Source of the DNA: Simiduia sp. 21SJ11W-1
GTDB taxonomy: Bacteria; Pseudomonadota; Gammaproteobacteria; Pseudomonadales; Cellvibrionaceae
NCBI RefSeq assembly: GCF_024138675.1
Contig: NZ_CP090959.1
Span: forward strand, 3,069,501 to 3,133,500
Direction: 5' to 3'
DNA length: 64,000 bases
Part shown: piece by piece, positions 35,401 to 42,425 of the stretch
Numbering within the stretch: the first letter of the stretch is position 1
Layout: every line of letters starts with the position of its first letter
The notes under the pieces: model-generated
Seen by the model: only the letters and a program-made list of their open reading frames with translations
Database searches by the model: none
What the model was told of the DNA's origin: nothing
Made by a program: the position numbers and the translations under genes

Positions 35401-36380
35401 TGAGCGACGAATTTCAAATAGACAACCAATCGCTGCACGTTTCCTGCTCAATGGGCATCGCACTGTTTCCGGCAGACGGTCACGATGCGGCCACTCTGTT
35501 GCGCAACGCCGATGCCGCCATGTACAAAGCCAAAGAAGATGGCCGCAACACGGTGAAGTACTACACCGCCGACATGAACCGATCAGCTGTTGAGCGCATT
35601 ACCATTGAACAGGAAATTCGCTTGGGCCTTGCCCGTGGCGAGTTCGAACTTTTCTATCAACCACGGGTAAATAACACCACCAACACACTGATTGGGCTGG
35701 AGGCACTGGTGCGCTGGCAGCACCCACAACGCGGATTTTTGCCGCCCAATGTGTTTATTCCCATTGCCGAGCAATCCGGGCTCATTGTGGCACTTGGCGA
35801 ATGGGTATTGCTGAAAGCCTGCAGCCAACTTAAAGAGTGGCTAGATGCCGGCTACCACCCGCTTGCCGTGTCGGTAAACTTGTCGCCACGGCAATTTCAC
35901 GACCAGACGTTGATTGAGAAAGTTACCCGTGCCTTGACGCAGGCCGATCTTCCGGCCCAGCACCTGGAACTTGAGATTACCGAAAGCATGGTAATGGATG
36001 AAGGCCCCAATATTATTGCCACCTTGAATGAACTGAAAGCCGTGGGCGTAAATCTGGCCATTGACGATTTTGGTACCGGCTACTCAAACCTTGCGCGGCT
36101 CAAACACCTGCCGGTGGATGTAATCAAAATAGATAAATCTTTTGTAGATGGCATCCCACATGATGCAGACGACGTTGCCATTGCAACTTCTATTATCGCC
36201 ATGGCGCGTCATCTTCGCTTAAAAATTGTGGCAGAAGGGGTAGAAACCCATGAACAGCGGCAGTTTTTACGTGCACAACAATGTGATGAAATGCAAGGCT
36301 ATTTGTTTGGCAAGCCGGAGTCTGCCAGCCGCACCTGGGCACTCTTAAGCGACGCAAAATCCCAACCCACGGCCCGTTAA
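32415..36380 (+). CDS. Multi-sensor CHASE-PAS-GAF-GGDEF-EAL protein
   Basis: 1321 residues. Two membrane helices (about 3-23 and 309-330) flank a periplasmic CHASE-like domain containing FPLIRGFCLIQPVEA. Three PAS domains follow (about 345-470, 475-590, 600-720; the third has ILDSVADALITIDESG and a Phe-Gly-Tyr segment). A GAF domain lies at about 735-880 (SSCGAAAFFGRQIIVEDV). The GGDEF domain has RLGGDEF near 970 with an RxxD site (REND). The EAL domain has EALVRW near 1094, ELEITES, AIDDFGTGYS and KIDKSF. Both catalytic signatures are intact. It should integrate periplasmic and cytoplasmic signals into c-di-GMP turnover. It is a single gene with its own terminator. Confidence 0.93.
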   Translation: MKTPTALTVGITASLLLGTLAGAYTAHENRQLAERQLTRHTHLAANLLYSQMQQIDLKLQALQGLVMGAGLTPHTIPDHEHLGRYLANTPPLAGFPLIRGFCLIQPVEAHQTEAFVALARQQIPDFTLKQYADHEGSRFVLTYIEPVAILGNAYGLDLASEPMRKATLERALALGRAQLTPPLASTGKALHSTPDYLITLPVRLPEDQALLGWVGAPVYTEDLWPAITSTDWITFTLQDGATTFSNRPQNPAPKTAESLATRLLLGNFTTSRPGQPLSAEKTFKVMGRQWQLQAMPTPAFYQQLNTASVAYAAFLASVLGLTITLLGLYARRRQLDKEELERNQQTLLGQLIDAAPCGMMFIDQDHRFVAVNQRLCDLTGHPRGKLINAYFHLIMGKTDAGENLLANSTSQPSHTIGDISFEMMAKRADGSQFPAAVGFSTLAVGEQRYIVATLDDISARRAIEQRVQDSEYLFRSLASAMPQHVWMANQDVGLTFINSRMKNYFGRELDQLQVRHWPEMIHPEDLAATQSAYEYSIKHSSEFEAECRLKRHDGQYRWHITRGYPIVDQKTQKLMWYGTNTDISDYKKIQIESQNHAKNTQAILDSVADALITIDESGIMTTVNQSATTMFGYSEAEMVGENVSLIMPEPHKSMHNRYLEKYRRTHEGKIIRQVSNLEGRHKDGMLFKIELRVAENNQFGKRYFVGMIRDITERYYNEKLLESQDKILSLIARNTEMHIILDELVRDIENLTPDLRASVHTLDPNKNRLMHAAAPSLPANYNAAMNNLEIGPKSSSCGAAAFFGRQIIVEDVLKDPTWNDFHNLTEIGGFRACWSTPILAKNELLGIFSLYLSKPLSPSRLHQRIINMATHVASLAISHERRETQIRQLAFYDSLTKLPNRSLGLDRLTRAIADAHRRDERLAVIFIDLDGFKNINDSLGHHVGDKLLVMASNRLNDCVRENDTVARLGGDEFFVILNGTSDNIADVVSEKILAAMSDEFQIDNQSLHVSCSMGIALFPADGHDAATLLRNADAAMYKAKEDGRNTVKYYTADMNRSAVERITIEQEIRLGLARGEFELFYQPRVNNTTNTLIGLEALVRWQHPQRGFLPPNVFIPIAEQSGLIVALGEWVLLKACSQLKEWLDAGYHPLAVSVNLSPRQFHDQTLIEKVTRALTQADLPAQHLELEITESMVMDEGPNIIATLNELKAVGVNLAIDDFGTGYSNLARLKHLPVDVIKIDKSFVDGIPHDADDVAIATSIIAMARHLRLKIVAEGVETHEQRQFLRAQQCDEMQGYLFGKPESASRTWALLSDAKSQPTAR

Positions 36381-36383
36381 TTT

Positions 36384-36408
36384 AAGGTGCCTGCACCTAA
36401 GTTTTTTT
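36384..36408 (+). terminator. Rho-independent terminator of the CHASE-GGDEF-EAL gene
   Basis: AGGTG, loop CCTG, CACCT, then AAG and seven T. It starts four bases after the stop codon and overlaps the last codons of the convergent gene. Confidence 0.75.
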
Positions 36409-37035
36409 GCGGGCCAAGTACTTAAGGGCAATCTGTTCGCTGCGGGATGCTTTTAGCCAGTGGCGCGAGGCCTCTACATGGCGCGCCATTTTATCGGCCA
36501 GTAAATTTCTCAGCTGCTCCGCCAACATCACATCGCGCTCAAACAAACGATCAAAATTCAGCTCGAACAATTGCAGGCAGGCGATGTCTTTCACATAGTG
36601 CAGCCCGCGCAGGCTTTTAAGCTTTGCCAGTGGCAGCACTTGCTTGCTGTGCAGTTTATTGAGATCTACCAAATCTTCCCAGTCGGCCTGAATGAATTCA
36701 TTATGGCTGGTGTCAAAGGTGGCTAACTGCGGAAAGTCGGTATCGTCTGAAGGGTCGTAATACAGAAAATGATCGCTAGGCATCAACCAGCTTTCGGGCA
36801 GTTTAAAGTGGGTGCCGGCCTTGGGCTGAATGCGGGGCAACTGGCGGCTATTGCCAGTATCAGACAAGCGGTACTCTACTACCAAACGGTGTGAGCTGCC
36901 CGTGTGTATCGCAAAGCCGCGCTCCATCACCAAACAAAAAAGCTCGAAGTGTTCATCCAGGGTTTTTTGCGACAGGTGCGCGGGCCTATGGGCGCGCGCC
37001 AATAAGGCTTTTACGCTGGCGGTGGCGTCATCCAT
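36397..37035 (-). CDS. Hypothetical cytoplasmic protein
   Basis: 212 residues, not recognised. It begins MDDATASVKALLARAHRP, has no signal peptide or membrane helix, and ends in a basic helix (KASRSEQIALKYLARKKT). The middle contains FHLYYDP-like aromatic/acidic strands (HFLYYDPSDDTDFPQLATF) and a charged helical C-terminal half with LRNLLADKMARHVEASRHWL. Codon use looks like its neighbours and the frame is uninterrupted, so it is probably a real gene. It is convergent with the large GGDEF-EAL gene. Confidence 0.6.
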   Translation of the reverse strand: MDDATASVKALLARAHRPAHLSQKTLDEHFELFCLVMERGFAIHTGSSHRLVVEYRLSDTGNSRQLPRIQPKAGTHFKLPESWLMPSDHFLYYDPSDDTDFPQLATFDTSHNEFIQADWEDLVDLNKLHSKQVLPLAKLKSLRGLHYVKDIACLQLFELNFDRLFERDVMLAEQLRNLLADKMARHVEASRHWLKASRSEQIALKYLARKKT

Positions 37036-37041
37036 GGCGAC

Positions 37042-37164
37042 TCATTCCCCCGCCGCACGGGCGGCCAGCAGACGCTCGCCGGTTGGGGCATAGCTGCGAG
37101 CGCCAGAAAAGAGAATGTGGCCACCAATGAACTTGGCGTTTATAAACGAGCGAGGTGTGTGCAT
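37042..37164 (-). CDS. Possible 40-residue small protein
   Basis: A short frame starting MHTPRSFINAKFIGGHILFS with AGG about 8 bases before the ATG. It ends six bases before the hypothetical gene at 37035 in the same direction. It could be a leader peptide or a chance frame; there is no family match I can name. The frame is open to 37251. Confidence 0.25.
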   Translation of the reverse strand: MHTPRSFINAKFIGGHILFSGARSYAPTGERLLAARAAGE

Positions 37165-37266
37165 GTCCCTGCCTGGGCGTGTTTCCTGTGGCGCATCATA
37201 ACGCCGCGCCCTGCGCAAAACAATTACACAGGGGCCAGGCAATAGGCCCATTCAGCGCTCACTGGA

Positions 37267-38460
37267 TTACTCGGCCGGAGGCAGCGTAAAACAAATGCGG
37301 GTGCCGGCGGTGTAATCCCTATCCAACCAAATGCGCCCGTGCTGCATTCGCACAAAATCATAACAAAGGCCCAAGCCAATACCATGGCCATGCTCACCAT
37401 AGCTGCCTAGCTGGCTTTCCACAGGCCCGGTAAAAAGCTTGCCGGCAAGCTCGGCATCTATGCCCGGGCCCTGGTCTGTCACGCTCACCACCACTTCACC
37501 CCCCAAATGCTCAGCATGTAAGGTGATCTCACCGCCTTTAGGCGAGTATTTAATGGCATTGGCCAACAGGTTGCGCAGCACGGTATTGGTAAGGGTTGAA
37601 TCGGCCCGCACTTCAAGCTCTGGCGGAACCTCTTGCGTTAAGGTGAGCGATTTGAGCGGCAGCGCATCGCCCAGCAGCTGCAAGTCGGCATTCACAAGCT
37701 CGCTCAGGGGCAGGTTCTGCAGCTGCAGGCTGTAAGCGCCCATGCGCTGCTGCGACCACTGGAGCAATTCATCGAGCAGCTGATACACATTGGTTGCTGC
37801 ATTCAAAATAGAGTTGGACATCTCCACCACCCGCTCGGGCTTTGCGGCATCTGCCTTGGAGCTGAGCCTGCGTGAAAAACCCAAAATGCTGTTGAAAGGT
37901 GCACGCAAGTCGTGGGCAATCACGGCAAACATCTTTTCCCGGTTTTTATTGAGCTTGATCAACCGGCGGTTGTGCAGGCGCAGCTCCAGCTGGGTTACTA
38001 CCTGTTTGGCCAAAGTTTTCAGTGCCTGGCGCTGAACATCGGTTAAGTGTTTGGGCTGCTGGTCTATCACGCACAGGGTACCCAACGGCAGGCCCTGTTC
38101 GGTAATGAGCGGTGCGCCTGCGTAAAAGCGGATATCGGGGGCGCTTTCTACCAGGGGGTTATCGGCAAAGCGTTCATCTTCTGTGGCGTTGGGCACCTCA
38201 AACACTTCATCTTGCAAGATGGCGTGCGAGCAAAACGCAATGGAGCGCGGGGTTTCATCGGCATCCAGCCCCACCTTGGATTTAAACCACTGGCGATTTT
38301 CATCCACCAGGCTAATAAGCGAGATGGGCGTGCCGCAGATGGCGCTGGCAATTTCGGTGAGGTCATCAAAGGCGGCTTCGGCCTCTGAATCCATAATCTG
38401 GTATTGCTCTAATAGCGCCAGGCGGTCAGATTCTAACGGGTGAAAGGGTGCGCTCTTCAT
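37267..38460 (-). CDS. GAF-domain sensor histidine kinase
   Basis: A 397-residue soluble kinase. A GAF domain covers about 25-160 (ICGTPISLISLVDENRQWFKS, FYAGAPLITEQGLPLGTLCVID). HisKA follows with the phospho-acceptor H183 in VIAHDLRAPFNSILGFS. The HATPase has NLLANAIKYSPKGG, VTDQGPGID and GHGIGLGLCYD. There are no membrane segments, so it senses a cytoplasmic signal or acts on a partner. No response regulator is adjacent; the nearest are at 45.0-45.5 kb. AGG is not obvious before the ATG. Confidence 0.9.
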   Translation of the reverse strand: MKSAPFHPLESDRLALLEQYQIMDSEAEAAFDDLTEIASAICGTPISLISLVDENRQWFKSKVGLDADETPRSIAFCSHAILQDEVFEVPNATEDERFADNPLVESAPDIRFYAGAPLITEQGLPLGTLCVIDQQPKHLTDVQRQALKTLAKQVVTQLELRLHNRRLIKLNKNREKMFAVIAHDLRAPFNSILGFSRRLSSKADAAKPERVVEMSNSILNAATNVYQLLDELLQWSQQRMGAYSLQLQNLPLSELVNADLQLLGDALPLKSLTLTQEVPPELEVRADSTLTNTVLRNLLANAIKYSPKGGEITLHAEHLGGEVVVSVTDQGPGIDAELAGKLFTGPVESQLGSYGEHGHGIGLGLCYDFVRMQHGRIWLDRDYTAGTRICFTLPPAE

Positions 38461-38568
38461 ATTAATGAGAACCTTGTGCCAATAAATGTCAACTCACCCA
38501 ACAAGTATAGGCACAAGCAGCCAAACTGCAGCGCTAGCTGCAAGGTGCCGTGCAGGTGCGGCCTTTGC

Positions 38569-39762
38569 TTAACTGCCCGCCTCCCAAGCCGGGCGGGTTT
38601 TACGGGCCAACACCAGCGCAAGCGACACACTCGCCAACATAATCAACGCCATGGCCTGGGGCAACGCCATGGGCAGTACCGTGGCCAAACTGCCCAAAAG
38701 CCCGCCGGCGCTAAAGCGCACGGTGGTTTCAAAGGCCGTGGCACTGCCAAAGTACTTATCCAGCACGTTTAAAAACATGGCCGAACCCGAGGGCCCAATG
38801 GCCGCCGCCGTGCCGATGGCCACCATGATAGTGGCGAGCGTGAGCGCCAGGGGTGGCTGCATAAACACGCTCACAAGGCACATAGGCACCAGCGATGCCC
38901 ACTGGATCTTAAGGCCCGTGCGGAATATATGGCTTGGGGCAAAACGCCCCACCAACCACTTGCCCAGCCGGTTGCCCAACAAAATAGACACCGCAAAGGC
39001 CCCAAAGGCAAAGGGAAACTGCGCCGCACTCAGCGCGTAGCTTTCCATCAACAAAGGGCTGGATACCGTCACAAACACCAGCCCCAACAGCCCACTACAA
39101 CTGATAGTAAGCGCTTGCAAACGCGCCAGGTGCATGCCGTGCTTGGTGAAGGTCCAGATGTAGGCATACTGGCTAAAACCCGCCGCTAACGAAAGTTTGC
39201 CACTGATGTGCTGATTGGTTTCACGCACCCAAATAAATACCACTACCAACATCACTACAGCGGCGGCAAAGCTCAACCAAAATATGCTCTGCCAACCCAG
39301 GGGTAACATGGCAGACCCCACTAAAGGCGCAAGAATGGGCGTGAGCATTACCACAAACACAATTTGCGCAATTTGCGCGGCCAGCGCCTGAGGCGGGGTG
39401 ACATCTTTCACAATGGCGGTGGCGGCCACCATAATCAGGCCGCCGCCAAACCCTTGAAGTAGGCGCCAACTATTGGCCCAGAGCAATGTGTCTGACCACA
39501 CCAAGAGCAGCGAGCTTAGGGTAAACACCACCAGGCCAAACAGTGCCACCGGCCGGCGCCCCTTTTGGTCAGACACAGCGCCCCCCAGCAGCTGGCCCGC
39601 CGCCAGCCCCAACAGGAAGTTACTCACCGTCCAGCTCACCGCGCCGGCACTCACCCCTAGGTGCGCCGCCAGCAGCGGAATGGCGGGCAGGTAGCTGTCC
39701 ATAGCCAAGGGCGACAGCGCCACCATGGCGGCTATTACAATCATCAAACGGGGTGTGCTCAA
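38569..39762 (-). CDS. Bcr/CflA-type MFS drug exporter
   Basis: A 397-residue inner-membrane protein with about 12 helices. The N-terminus has ALSPLAMDSYLPAIPLLA and LGLAAGQLLGGAVSDQKGRRPVALFG, the DHA1 group motif of Bcr/CflA exporters. The loop GFGGGLIMVAATAIVKD and LAPLVGSAMLPLGWQSIFW are also characteristic. It probably extrudes small organic molecules in exchange for protons; the substrate cannot be deduced. It is divergent from feoAB, so the intergenic Fur-like site could influence it too. Confidence 0.85.
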   Translation of the reverse strand: MSTPRLMIVIAAMVALSPLAMDSYLPAIPLLAAHLGVSAGAVSWTVSNFLLGLAAGQLLGGAVSDQKGRRPVALFGLVVFTLSSLLLVWSDTLLWANSWRLLQGFGGGLIMVAATAIVKDVTPPQALAAQIAQIVFVVMLTPILAPLVGSAMLPLGWQSIFWLSFAAAVVMLVVVFIWVRETNQHISGKLSLAAGFSQYAYIWTFTKHGMHLARLQALTISCSGLLGLVFVTVSSPLLMESYALSAAQFPFAFGAFAVSILLGNRLGKWLVGRFAPSHIFRTGLKIQWASLVPMCLVSVFMQPPLALTLATIMVAIGTAAAIGPSGSAMFLNVLDKYFGSATAFETTVRFSAGGLLGSLATVLPMALPQAMALIMLASVSLALVLARKTRPAWEAGS

Positions 39763-39844
39763 GCTGGATACTCCTCAGCGGCAGCGTAATAGGGGCGACG
39801 AACAAGCCTTGATGTTAGACGAGGAGAAGAACATAATTACGAAA

Positions 39845-39863
39845 GATAATAGTTCTCATCTTG
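39845..39863. promoter_or_regulatory. Fur-box-like site upstream of feoAB
   Basis: The sequence from GATAATAGTTCTCATCTTG matches the 19-bp Fur consensus at about 12 positions, with the first hexamer GATAAT exact. It lies 61 bases before the feoA start, where iron-dependent repression is expected. Confidence 0.5.
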
Positions 39864-39923
39864 CTTAAGGTGCCACGGCACTTAACAGATGACAACGCCC
39901 ACCCAGCTGCACAGGATAGTTTT

Positions 39924-40148
39924 GTGACTCTTGATCAACTCAATCTCCGCCAATCAGCCCGCGTTGTTGCCATTCATAGCGACAGTTCCGTGCTGCATAG
40001 CCACTGTGCCCAGCTGGGTATCGCCCCGGGCGCACCCATCGAGGTGCTGCATCGTGCCGTGGGCCGCGGCCCTATGCAAGCCAAAGTCCAAGGCGCGCTC
40101 TACGCCATTCGCCAGGAAGACGCAGCGGCCATCGAAGTCACCGTTTAA
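39924..40148 (+). CDS. feoA: FeoA, ferrous iron transport accessory protein
   Basis: 74 residues from a GTG start preceded by AGGATAG. The SH3-like fold is recognisable in TLDQLNLRQSARVVAI, QLGIAPGAPIEVLHRA and YAIRQEDAAAIEV. FeoA acts in the cytoplasm with FeoB during Fe(II) uptake. The reading frame continues upstream to 39861, but the ribosome-binding site and the family start at 39924. feoB follows 18 bases later. No feoC was found. Confidence 0.88.
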   Translation: MTLDQLNLRQSARVVAIHSDSSVLHSHCAQLGIAPGAPIEVLHRAVGRGPMQAKVQGALYAIRQEDAAAIEVTV

Positions 40149-40166
40149 TCCTTTATAGGCCAATCT

Positions 40167-42260
40167 GTGAAACAAATTGCTCTGGTGGGCAGCCCCAATT
40201 GCGGCAAAACCACCCTCTTTAACGTATTGACCAAATCCAACCAACGCACCGGCAACTGGGCGGGCGTCACGGTTGAACAAAAAATCGGCACCCTCACCCT
40301 CGGCGGCGAAGCCTGCGAGCTGATAGACCTGCCCGGGGTGCACATGCTCACCGATTGCCCCCTGAGCATTGATGCAAAAATCACCAACGACTACCTGCAC
40401 AACGCCAAGCCCGATGCCATTTTGCTGGTGCTCGATGCCACCCAGCTGCGCCGCCAGGCAGAGCTGATCCCGCAGGTGATGGCCACAGGCCGCCCGGTGG
40501 TGATTGCCCTGAACATGATGGACGCCCTGGCAGATCACGGCCTGGAGCTTGAGCTCACCGAGCTAAAGGCCCTGCTGGGCGGGCGCTTGATTGAAATTTC
40601 TGCCGCCAAAGGCACGGGCCTTGGGGCGCTAACCCAGGCGCTGGGCTTTGCCCTTCAATCCCAACCGGCCCCCGCCGCCGGCGATGCAGAAAGCGGTGCG
40701 GTTGATTGCAGCTGCAACCCCCTGCCCCATGAGCCACTGTCGCACGACGGCCTTTTGGCAGCCATTGATCGCGCCACCACCTTTACCGGCCAGCCCACCC
40801 TTACCGAACGCATCGACCGCTGGCTGCTACACCCGGCACTCGCCATCCCCAGCTTTTTACTGGTGATGTATTTGCTGTTTATGGTGTCTGTGCAGTTTGG
40901 TGCCATATTCATTGATTTCTTCGACATCTGGCTTGGCAGCTGGGTGGTGGAAGGCCTGCGCTGGGTGCTCTCTATAGCCGGCGCACCCGACTGGCTGATC
41001 GCCTTTGTGGCCGACGGCATTGGCGCAGGTATTCAACTGATTGCCACCTTCATCCCCGTTATTGGCGCGCTTTATCTGTGCATGTGCTGGCTGGAAGATT
41101 CCGGCTATCTGGCGCGCGCAGCCTTTGTGATAGATGGCGTAATGAGCCGCATCGGCCTGCCGGGCCAGGCGTTTATTCCGCTGATTGTGGGCTTTGGCTG
41201 TAACGTACCCTCGGTGATGGCCGCACGCTCTTTGAACTCTATCTCCGCACGGCTCACCACTATTTTTATTGCGCCTTTTATGTCGTGCAGTGCGCGCCTG
41301 TCTGTGTATGTGTTTGTGGGCAGTGCCTTTTTCCCGGAGCAGGCGGGCCTGGCCATTTTCTGCCTGTATTTGCTTGGCATTATTGTGGCGGTGGGCTCGG
41401 CCTGGCTGCTGCGTAAAACCCTGTTCGGGCGCTACCACGAGCCCTCCATTCTGGAGATGCCGTCTTACCGGCGGCCCGTGTGGCGCAACGTATTCACCCA
41501 AGCGGGCCACCGGCTGCACAGCTTCATGATGCGCGCAGGCAAGCGCATTATGCTGGTGGTGATAGTGCTTTCGTGCCTGGGTGCGGTAAAAACAGACGGC
41601 AGCTGGGGCGCCCCGGGCAGCCCCGATTCCGCCCTGGCCTGGATAGGTAAAAAACTCACTCCCATGCTTACGCCCATTGGCATTGGCGAAGACAACTGGC
41701 AAGCCACCCTTGGGCTTTTCTCTGGTCTGTTTGCCAAGGAAGTGATGGTGGGCACCATTCAAACCCTCTACACCCACGAAGGCGAAGATGCAGCCTTGGC
41801 CAACACCGACATGCCGGATTTCATGGGCGATTTGGGCGAGGCCTTTGGGAGCGTGGCCGACAACGCCAAGGCGCTGGTAGGTATTGAGGCAGAAGCAGAC
41901 CCGAATGCGGATTTAAGCCTGATTGCCAACAGCCCCATTGCCAACCTCTTCCCGTCGGCGTGGGCTGCATTTTGCTTTTTGGCTTTCGTGCTGCTGTACG
42001 CGCCTTGCGTGGCCACCTTGGGTGCCATGCAACGGGAGGCGGGCTCTGGCTGGCTGCGCTTTTCGTTGATCTGGAGTTTAATGCTGTCTTACTGGATTGC
42101 CTCAAACCTGTGGCAACTCAGCCACCTGCTTGAGCGCCCCATTTATGCAAGCCTCTGGTTTGTAGCATCAACGGCGGTGCTGGCACTGGTTTACAGCCTG
42201 ATAGTCAAGCGCGTGCGCGATAAGCACCTGGGCGAAATTCAAGTGGTGAACCTGACCTAA
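40167..42260 (+). CDS. feoB: FeoB, ferrous iron permease with GTPase domain
   Basis: 697 residues from a GTG start. The G domain has GSPNCGKTTLFNVLT (G1), DLPGVHM (G3) and LNMMD (G4). The membrane part starts near residue 225 and contains the two Gate repeats, with IPLIVGFGCNVPSVMAAR carrying the conserved Cys and later GLFAKEVMVGTIQTL. FeoB imports Fe(II) across the inner membrane. The C-terminus ends after the last helix without a large cytoplasmic Cys-rich tail. Expected to be induced in low iron through the Fur-like site before feoA. Confidence 0.95.
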   Translation: MKQIALVGSPNCGKTTLFNVLTKSNQRTGNWAGVTVEQKIGTLTLGGEACELIDLPGVHMLTDCPLSIDAKITNDYLHNAKPDAILLVLDATQLRRQAELIPQVMATGRPVVIALNMMDALADHGLELELTELKALLGGRLIEISAAKGTGLGALTQALGFALQSQPAPAAGDAESGAVDCSCNPLPHEPLSHDGLLAAIDRATTFTGQPTLTERIDRWLLHPALAIPSFLLVMYLLFMVSVQFGAIFIDFFDIWLGSWVVEGLRWVLSIAGAPDWLIAFVADGIGAGIQLIATFIPVIGALYLCMCWLEDSGYLARAAFVIDGVMSRIGLPGQAFIPLIVGFGCNVPSVMAARSLNSISARLTTIFIAPFMSCSARLSVYVFVGSAFFPEQAGLAIFCLYLLGIIVAVGSAWLLRKTLFGRYHEPSILEMPSYRRPVWRNVFTQAGHRLHSFMMRAGKRIMLVVIVLSCLGAVKTDGSWGAPGSPDSALAWIGKKLTPMLTPIGIGEDNWQATLGLFSGLFAKEVMVGTIQTLYTHEGEDAALANTDMPDFMGDLGEAFGSVADNAKALVGIEAEADPNADLSLIANSPIANLFPSAWAAFCFLAFVLLYAPCVATLGAMQREAGSGWLRFSLIWSLMLSYWIASNLWQLSHLLERPIYASLWFVASTAVLALVYSLIVKRVRDKHLGEIQVVNLT

Positions 42261-42295
42261 GCGCACACTCAGCACCCTGACGGCCTTGCCAGCCG

Positions 42296-42344
42296 TTTGC
42301 TATTTGCCGTTTGCCGTTTGCTGTTTGCTGTTTGCTGTTAACTG
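42296..42344. repeat. Heptanucleotide tandem repeat (TTTGCYG)
   Basis: Six uninterrupted 7-bp units (TTTGCTA, TTTGCCG twice, TTTGCTG three times) followed by a degenerate TTAACTG. It lies between feoB and the sensor kinase gene, in the kinase leader. Repeat-number changes by slippage are possible. Confidence 0.85.
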
Positions 42345-42425
42345 TGAACTATTCACTAACCACGCACTACACGCCACAAACCCATAAGCTACACTGCATA
42401 CCTAAATCACCTGCAGCGATAGCTT

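Noticed and set aside
39106-39119. AGTAAGCGCTTGCA, 12 of 14 match to the LacI operator
   Set aside because: It lies deep inside the coding region of the Bcr/CflA-type gene, far from any promoter of the glucan locus.
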